Below are positions 6,980 through 11,728 of a stretch of 14,184 bases of DNA, one piece after another. Location of the stretch: positions 1 to 14,184 of the forward strand of contig CAZJBA010000080.1 of NCBI GenBank assembly GCA_964544065.1. Direction: 5' to 3'. The first letter of the stretch is position 1. The number at the start of each line of letters is the position of its first letter. The notes beneath the pieces were generated by a model, which saw only the letters and a list, made by a program, of their open reading frames with translations, was not told where the DNA came from and made no database searches. Source of the stretch: JAYELX01 sp964544065. Lineage in GTDB: Bacteria; Chloroflexota; Anaerolineae; Anaerolineales; UBA11858. Position numbers and translations under genes: made by a program.

Positions 6980-7330
6980 CTATCCCTCCGAAAAAGAAAA
7001 GCGGTCGATCAACTCTTTGAGCACAGTGGCATCATCCCAGGCCAACTCTTCGATCTTGAAACCAATATCATAAAAAGCCGGGTTGATGTCCCGTTTGCAC
7101 CAGACACTTTGGGCCTTGATGGTCAGGCCTTCTTTTCCAAAAATTTTGTCGGGGAAGTGCATGCACAACTGAAATCGTTTCTCGGTTTCGAGGGGGTTTT
7201 CGCTGATCAACATGACTCCTTCTGGGCTGACATTGACCAGATGCCCGAGCAGTTGATCCGTTTCCTGATCGAAAACGCGCAAATAATAGATTAAGTGTCG
7301 CCGTTCAAGCTTTCTTCTGTCGAATTTCAT
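6980..7330 (-). CDS. PilZ-domain protein, candidate c-di-GMP receptor
   Basis: A 116-residue single-domain protein. PilZ domains bind cyclic di-GMP through an RxxxR stretch and a downstream [D/N]xSxxG motif. Here the N-terminus DRRKLERRHLIYYLRV offers R6-x3-R10, and NVSPEG (N33, S35, G38) is the second motif, followed by beta strands and a C-terminal helix. ATG 7330 follows the strong ribosome site AAGGAGA. It lies one base after the TGA stop of the vWA protein, so the two are translationally linked and almost certainly one operon. This context hints that a second messenger signal and the chelatase-type ATPase/vWA pair are used together, but that link is inferred only from adjacency. Confidence 0.85.
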   Translation of the reverse strand: MKFDRRKLERRHLIYYLRVFDQETDQLLGHLVNVSPEGVMLISENPLETEKRFQLCMHFPDKIFGKEGLTIKAQSVWCKRDINPAFYDIGFKIEELAWDDATVLKELIDRFSFSEG

Positions 7331-7331
7331 A

Positions 7332-8174
7332 TCAGTCTCCTTCTATCTCGGCGCGCACGGCCCGGTAGAGCGTTTCGGCTTTGAGGTCTTCCAGGGTGTA
7401 GCAAGGGGCGCGCAGGTGTTTGGCCAGAGTTTGGGCCAAGCCTTGATCAAAGGTCTGGTGTTCCATGTTAACGACCACAGCGCGGATCTCATCGGAAGCA
7501 AATTTTGAGGCCATTTTGTGGGCCTCTTCCTGCGGTGGCAAATTGCCGATGGAGACATTGCCAGCCCCATCGGTTAGTAGGATCATCAATGGTTCCACAT
7601 CGGGATAGATCATGCTTTGCTGCTGGATGACCTGATGGGCCAGAAACAGGCCCGCGGCCAGGGGCGTCTTGCCACCCACGGGGATGTCGGCCAAAGCTCG
7701 TTGGGCCAGTTGAACCGAGTTGGTCGGCGGCATCACCAGGGTGGCGCGATCCTTTTGGAAGACAATCAAGCCGACCCGATCGCGGCGTTGGTAAGCATCG
7801 GTCAACAGCGACATGATGGCGCCTTTGGTGGCGGCCATGCGCTCGGATACGGCCATCGACCAGGAAGCATCGACGACGAAGAGGATCAAGTTGGCCATTT
7901 TCTTGACCCGCACCTTGCGCTGCAAATCGTGCTTGCGAATGGCAAAGGCCACATCCTGGCGCTGTTTCTGCCGATCTTTCTGATAGGGGGCCGCGGCGCG
8001 GATGGTGGCGTCGAAGGCGATATCGTCGCTTTTCCCGCGCGCAGGCCGGGCTTGAATATAGCGGCCCCGCTTACGGTCTGTGCGAGATTGAGAACGTCGC
8101 CCGCCACGGCTGCGGGTCAGGCGATCCAACGGTGTGTTCAATTCGCGAGTTTGGAAGGGCTTTTTGCCCTTCAC
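7332..8174 (-). CDS. chlD: ChlD-type vWA domain, likely reached by -1 frameshift from the AAA+ gene
   Basis: This is the C-terminal half of a ChlI-ChlD type chelatase subunit (cobalto-/magnesium-chelatase family). Numbered from GTG 8174, a basic segment with RGGRRSQSRTDRKRGRYI (24-40) precedes IAFDATIRAAAP and a von Willebrand A domain. The metal-ion site is complete: DASWS (D102, S104, S106), T170 in GGKTP and D202 in TDG. The open frame continues upstream without a stop through a polar linker to the A10 tract at 8292-8301, where it meets the ATPase frame. Translation by -1 slippage gives one 683-residue protein from ATG 9382. Independent initiation at GTG 8174 is possible, since GGGGGGCGAGGAA precedes it. 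Such fused proteins act with the ATPase ring and a large CobN/ChlH subunit to insert a metal into a tetrapyrrole; no large subunit is in this window. Confidence 0.85.
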   Translation of the reverse strand: MKGKKPFQTRELNTPLDRLTRSRGGRRSQSRTDRKRGRYIQARPARGKSDDIAFDATIRAAAPYQKDRQKQRQDVAFAIRKHDLQRKVRVKKMANLILFVVDASWSMAVSERMAATKGAIMSLLTDAYQRRDRVGLIVFQKDRATLVMPPTNSVQLAQRALADIPVGGKTPLAAGLFLAHQVIQQQSMIYPDVEPLMILLTDGAGNVSIGNLPPQEEAHKMASKFASDEIRAVVVNMEHQTFDQGLAQTLAKHLRAPCYTLEDLKAETLYRAVRAEIEGD

Positions 8175-8266
8175 TTCCTCGCCCCCCTCCCACCAATTGG
8201 CCGAGACAGACTGGAAAACGTCTTGCTGGGCCGGTTCAGTTGGCTTTTGGCCGGAGTCATCGGTTT

Positions 8267-9382
8267 CTATCTGGGTGTCGTCCGTGACGGCTTTTTTTTT
8301 TGCCCCTCCTCGTCTTGACTCTCTTGCTCGGAGGCGTCTTGTTCTTCGCTCGATGCCGAAGCAGATGCGCCCTTTAATTGTTCAATCCGTTCTTGCAACT
8401 CATCGAAGCTGAGATCGGTTTGATCGAAGGGGCCGCGCTTGATCCGGTGTGGGTAAGCCAGTTCCGCTGCCAGGGCGATATCGCGCTCCGAGACTCTCTC
8501 ACGGCCCTCGAAGGCAGCATGAGCGCGAGCCGCTTTGAGGATGACCAGATCGGAACGGTGCCCATCCACATTGAGGGAAGAGCTCAAGGCGGCGATGGAG
8601 AGCAGATTCCGCTTGGAATAGGTGACCCGGTGAACAAGCTTGCGGGCGCGTTCGATTTTTTCAGAGAGTTTCTGTTCACGCTGAATCCATTTTTGGCGGA
8701 ATCCTTCCGGGTCGGATTCAAAGGCAAGATTCCGTTCCATGATCAGGACGCGCTGGCGGGGGGTACGAATGCCATGAATGTCCACCGAGAGGGCGAAGCG
8801 ATCCAACAATTGCGGGCGCAAGTCGCCTTCCTCCGGGTTCATGGTGCCCACCAGGATGAAGCGGGCCGGATGGCTGAACGAGATTCCCTCCCGCTCGACG
8901 ATGTTCATGCCCATGGCGGCGGAATCCAGCAACAAGTCGACGACGTGGTCGTCGAGCAAGTTGACCTCATCGATATACAACAAGCCTCGATTGGCCGCCG
9001 CCAGCACGCCGGGCTCGAAGTGTCGTTCCCCCTTTTGGATCGCTTTTTCGATATCCAGGGTACCGACGACGCGATCTTCGGTGGCTGAAACGGGCAAGTT
9101 GACAAAGGGGGTCGGCTTCCAAACGACCTGATACTCATCGCGCTCGCGACACTCGGTGCACCAGGTTTCGGGGGAATCGGGATCGCAGCCAAAGCGGCAA
9201 AAACGGATTGTCTTGACCTGGGGCAGCAGGGCGGCCAGGGCTCGGGCTGCCGTCGATTTGGCGGTGCCGCGTTCGCCTCGGATCAACACACCGCCAATGC
9301 GGGGGTAGACAGCGTTCAAAATCAACGAACGCCTCATGCGCTCTTGTCCAACAATAGCGGTAAAAGGATAAATCGTTTGCAT
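8267..9382 (-). CDS. chlI: ChlI-type AAA+ ATPase of a Mg/Co-chelatase family
   Basis: Zero-frame product of 371 residues, an AAA+ ATPase that forms the motor ring of magnesium- or cobalt-chelatases. The Walker A motif GERGTAKS is at 36-43, a cysteine cluster FCRFGC...WCTEC (C62, C66, C75, C78) typical of ChlI/BchI follows, Walker B is LLYIDEVNLL (134-143), sensor 1 is GTMNPEEG (179-186) and the arginine finger region is LLDRFALSV (192-200). The C-terminal tail is Ser/Glu/Gln-rich and ends just after three lysines at the slippery tract. ATG 9382 is preceded by AAAAGG; upstream in-frame codons run through leader hairpins and are rejected. The usual long family members fuse this domain to a vWA domain, which lies here in the -1 frame. 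The gene is divergent from the S1-protein gene. Confidence 0.92.
   Translation of the reverse strand: MQTIYPFTAIVGQERMRRSLILNAVYPRIGGVLIRGERGTAKSTAARALAALLPQVKTIRFCRFGCDPDSPETWCTECRERDEYQVVWKPTPFVNLPVSATEDRVVGTLDIEKAIQKGERHFEPGVLAAANRGLLYIDEVNLLDDHVVDLLLDSAAMGMNIVEREGISFSHPARFILVGTMNPEEGDLRPQLLDRFALSVDIHGIRTPRQRVLIMERNLAFESDPEGFRQKWIQREQKLSEKIERARKLVHRVTYSKRNLLSIAALSSSLNVDGHRSDLVILKAARAHAAFEGRERVSERDIALAAELAYPHRIKRGPFDQTDLSFDELQERIEQLKGASASASSEEQDASEQESQDEEGQKKKPSRTTPR
8291..8311 (-). other. Candidate programmed -1 ribosomal frameshift site
   Basis: On the minus strand the ATPase frame reads CAA AAA AAA AAG (8302-8291), which contains the heptamer A-AAA-AAG in the correct phase for -1 tandem slippage, the same heptamer used in E. 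coli dnaX. A Shine-Dalgarno-like AGGAGG (8310-8305) sits seven bases before the heptamer, as expected of a stimulator of -1 slippage. After slippage the next codon is GCC (8291-8289) in the vWA frame. Without slippage, translation stops at TAG 8269-8267. No convincing downstream stem or pseudoknot was found by eye. Confidence 0.75.
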
Positions 9383-9423
9383 ACGGCCTTTTCGTGAATT
9401 CAATTTGTCTTGATCAAAAATGT

Positions 9424-9485
9424 TCTCCTGAAAAAAGCTCCTAGCACCCGTCCCCGGGTGCAAAAATAGGCCCGAGGACGGGCCT
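9424..9485 (-). promoter_or_regulatory. Tandem hairpins with alternative pairing in the chelatase leader
   Basis: Read on the minus strand, a first hairpin AGGCCCG-TCCT-CGGGCCT (9485-9468) is followed by ATTTTTG. A second, GCACCCG-GGGA-CGGGTGC (9461-9444), is followed by TAGGAGC and six T. Both look like intrinsic terminators placed upstream of the ATPase start at 9382. CCCGTCC in the first can instead pair with GGACGGG of the second, destroying both. That is the logic of an attenuator. The last 18 bases (9441-9424) repeat exactly at 4107-4090, so part of this element may be a mobile or dispersed repeat. Confidence 0.45.
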
Positions 9486-9531
9486 CCGAGCACCTTTCTC
9501 AGGGAATCCAAAAATAATCTTACCACAAAGG

Positions 9532-9560
9532 TTGTCAACTCTCCCCATTACCTTTATAAT
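9532..9560 (+). promoter_or_regulatory. Sigma-70 type promoter of the S1-protein gene
   Basis: TTGTCA (9532-9537) and TATAAT (9555-9560) are separated by 17 bases. Transcription should begin near 9567, leaving a leader of about 36 bases to ATG 9603. The -35 box lies in GTTGTCAAC, whose other strand reads TTGACA, so a divergent promoter for the chelatase operon may overlap here; its -10 box is not clear. Confidence 0.7.
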
Positions 9561-9602
9561 GTGCTCTCGATCTTACCAAACTGGAGAGTGTATAAAATTA
9601 TT

Positions 9603-11417
9603 ATGAAAGAAAGAGAAGCTCTTGTCGAAGAGCGCATTGACGAAACAGAAGTATTAGAAGAAGTTTCTGAAGAAGTATCGGAAGAAACTTCGATTGAGGA
9701 GATTGTCGAGGCCCAACCTTCCATGGGGGAACTCCTGGAGGAGGAAGGCTTAGACATTGACCTTCCCAAAGCTGGGGAACTGCGAGAAGGCACCATCGCT
9801 TGCATCTCGGAAACCGAGATCTTGGTTAGCATTGGGGCTAAATTCGAAGGCGTTATCGCCGGAAGAGAATTGGACCAAATTGACACCGAAGTTCGCGAAG
9901 GCTTTGAGGTGGGCGACGAGATTACCGTCTACGTTGTCACCCCTGAAGATCGCAACGGGAATTTGGCCATTTCCTACACGCGAGCCCAAGAAGAACTAGA
10001 TTGGGAATACGTCGAAGAACTTGAAGAATCCGAAGAGAGCTATGAAGGCGTCGTCTCCGGGTTCAATAAAGGAGGCCTGCTCGTTCCAATCGGTCACCTG
10101 CGAGGCTTTGTGCCCGGATCGCAAATCAGTATGACCCGCAACACGATTGGCGACACCCCCGAAGCCCGTTGGGCCAGCCTGGTTGGCGAAGAAATCGAGG
10201 TTCAGGTCATCGAAGTCGACCGTTCTCGCCGGCGGTTGATTCTCTCGGAACGCCAGGCCCTTGATGAGACTCGCGAAACCCTCAAAGACCGCTTGCTAGA
10301 AAAACTAGAAGTGGGCGACGTTTGCACTGGCCGAGTGACTAGCTTGGCCAACTTTGGAGCCTTCGTCAACATCGAAGGGGCCGATGGACTTGTGCACCTA
10401 TCTGAACTTTCTTGGGATCGGATCAAACATCCCAAGGATGTGCTCGACGTTGGGCAAGAGGTCGAAGTCAAAGTCATCAGCATCGATCACGAACGCAAAC
10501 GAATCGGTTTGTCCATCCGCCAGCTCAAGGAAAATCCCTGGCTGGAAAAAGTCAAAGGTCTCAAAAATGGCCAATTGGTGGAAGGAAGCATCACCCACCT
10601 GACCAACTTTGGCGCCTTTGCCCGCCTAGAAGACCGCGACCTGGAAGGGTTGATCCACATCTCAGAGTTGAGCACCGATCGGATCGAGCATCCCAAAGAG
10701 ATCGTTTCGGTTGGCGATAAACTGACCCTGCGGATCATCAACATCGATCGCGAGAAATTCCGCATCGGATTAAGTATCCGCAAAGTCTCCTCCGGCGCCT
10801 ACATTGATTTGGACTGGAAACTGGTCAAAGAGGAAGTCGAAGAAATTGCCGAACCATCCGATGAAGAGGCCGAAGAAGCTCCCGACCAAGAGGTGGAAGC
10901 AGCCGCGGAAACCGAAGCGGAAGCACAAGCCGAGGTTGAAGAGGCTCCCGAAGCCGAAACAGAAACGGTCGAGGAGGCGGAAACCGAACAAACGGAAGAA
11001 GCCCCTCAGGCCGAAGTCGAGCAGGCTCCCGAAGCCGAAACGGAAACGGTCGAGGAGGCGGAAACCGAACAAACGGAAGAAGCCCCTCAGGCCGAAGNNN
11101 NNNNNNNNNNNNNNNNNNNNNNNNNNNNNNNNNNNNNNNNNNNNNNNNNNNNNNNNNNNNNNNNNNNNNNNNNNNNNNNNNNNNNNNNNNNNNNNNNCCC
11201 TCAGGCCGAAGTCGAGCAGGCTCCCGAAGCCGAAACGGAAACGGTTGAGGAGGCAGAAACCGAACAAACGGAAGAAGCCCCCAAAGCCGAGGTTGAGGAG
11301 GCTCCTGAAGCGGAGGAGGAACCGGTCGCAGAAGAGGAGGCAAGCGAAGAAGAACCCTCCCCCGATGAAGCCGAAGAATCCCCGCCGGATGAAGAACCGG
11401 GCTCCGAAGAGGAGTAA
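9603..11417 (+). CDS. rpsA: S1-domain RNA-binding protein (ribosomal protein S1-like) with acidic repeat tail
   Basis: RNA-binding protein with four S1 (OB-fold) domains at about 57-128, 143-217, 235-306 and 323-394. The third and fourth are the most canonical, each with NFGAF and a GL(V/I)H(L/I)SELS strand. The first 50 residues are strongly acidic. After residue 408 the tail is almost only Glu, Ala, Thr, Pro and Gln, built of 27-residue repeats and interrupted by the N gap, so its true length is unknown (604 residues as drawn). S1 proteins hold mRNA on the ribosome; Gram-positive-type homologues with fewer domains may instead act on RNA turnover. ATG 9603 is chosen because the in-frame GTG at 9561 lies upstream of the expected transcript start. 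GGAGAG (9583-9588) is 14 bases away, which is long. A strong terminator follows. Confidence 0.9.
   Translation: MKEREALVEERIDETEVLEEVSEEVSEETSIEEIVEAQPSMGELLEEEGLDIDLPKAGELREGTIACISETEILVSIGAKFEGVIAGRELDQIDTEVREGFEVGDEITVYVVTPEDRNGNLAISYTRAQEELDWEYVEELEESEESYEGVVSGFNKGGLLVPIGHLRGFVPGSQISMTRNTIGDTPEARWASLVGEEIEVQVIEVDRSRRRLILSERQALDETRETLKDRLLEKLEVGDVCTGRVTSLANFGAFVNIEGADGLVHLSELSWDRIKHPKDVLDVGQEVEVKVISIDHERKRIGLSIRQLKENPWLEKVKGLKNGQLVEGSITHLTNFGAFARLEDRDLEGLIHISELSTDRIEHPKEIVSVGDKLTLRIINIDREKFRIGLSIRKVSSGAYIDLDWKLVKEEVEEIAEPSDEEAEEAPDQEVEAAAETEAEAQAEVEEAPEAETETVEEAETEQTEEAPQAEVEQAPEAETETVEEAETEQTEEAPQAEXXXXXXXXXXXXXXXXXXXXXXXXXXXXXXXXXXPQAEVEQAPEAETETVEEAETEQTEEAPKAEVEEAPEAEEEPVAEEEASEEEPSPDEAEESPPDEEPGSEEE
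10932..11288 (+). repeat. 81-bp tandem repeat in the S1-protein tail
   Basis: Units start at 10932, 11013 and (after the gap) 11208, with a partial unit at 11094. Each encodes 27 residues of the form EVEQAPEAETETVEEAETEQ plus TEEAPQA. Units two and three are nearly identical at the DNA level, while the outer edges (10932 and 11208 onward) have drifted, as expected for recent internal expansion. The unit length is a multiple of three, so copy changes keep the frame. Confidence 0.9.
11098..11197. other. Assembly gap of 100 N inside the repeat
   Basis: Exactly 100 Ns replace sequence within the tandem repeat. From the repeat phase on both sides the missing length should be 67 + 81k bases, where k is the number of hidden whole units, so 100 is a placeholder. 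The frame drawn across it is still correct, because 100 and 67 + 81k leave the same remainder on division by three. Confidence 0.95.
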
Positions 11418-11433
11418 CACAAAAGATCGCTTA

Positions 11434-11466
11434 CAGGCGCACCTGGACAGGTGCGCTTGTTTTTTT
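11434..11466 (+). terminator. Strong intrinsic terminator after the S1-protein gene
   Basis: Arms CAGGCGCACCT (11434-11444) and AGGTGCGCTTG (11449-11459) form an 11-bp stem with one G-T pair and a GGAC loop, followed at once by seven T (11460-11466). It starts 17 bp after the stop codon and separates this gene from clpC. Confidence 0.93.
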
Positions 11467-11614
11467 AGAGCAGACTTGTATTTTCACCCGATCAGGTTAC
11501 TATCTATAAAGCAATCACATCGACTTATTAGATTCCTGTTAGAACACGCACGATTTCTAGGTTCACCAAGGTTTTTTGGTAGAATAGAAATGAAGCTTTT
11601 TGCAGAAGCATTTG

Positions 11615-11662
11615 CGTTCAGCGGGACATGAAAAAATGATAAAGGTACAATCTCGCTGAACG
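11615..11662 (+). promoter_or_regulatory. clpC promoter bracketed by a 9-bp inverted repeat
   Basis: A -10 box TACAAT (11646-11651) lies 17 bases after GGGACA (11623-11628), a partial -35 box. Perfect reverse-complement arms CGTTCAGCG (11615-11623) and CGCTGAACG (11654-11662) flank this pair. The left arm abuts the -35 box and the right arm covers the expected start point, so the arms would act as DNA operator sites rather than as an RNA hairpin. They match neither the CIRCE, CtsR nor HspR consensus that I know. Confidence 0.5.
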
Positions 11663-11679
11663 TTTATCGGAAAAATCAA

Positions 11680-11727
11680 GTACACCGTACCACGGGAACA
11701 CGACCTATAAGTGTTCGGAGGTTGTAC
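11680..11727 (+). promoter_or_regulatory. Structured clpC 5' leader covering the ribosome site
   Basis: An inner stem GAACAC (11696-11701) with GTGTTC (11711-11716) has a nine-base loop. An outer stem pairs GTACACC (11680-11686) with GGTTGTAC (11720-11727, one bulged T). The Shine-Dalgarno GGAGG (11717-11721) lies at the junction, with its last two G in the outer stem. This could lower translation until the helix melts or a protein binds. The inner stem, with its N9 spacing, could alternatively be a DNA operator. Confidence 0.4.
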
Positions 11728-11728
11728 C

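Noticed and set aside
11696..11716. GAACAC-N9-GTGTTC as a CIRCE element, because of the nine-base spacer.
   Set aside because: The arms do not match TTAGCACTC/GAGTGCTAA and are only six bases long; kept only as part of a leader structure.
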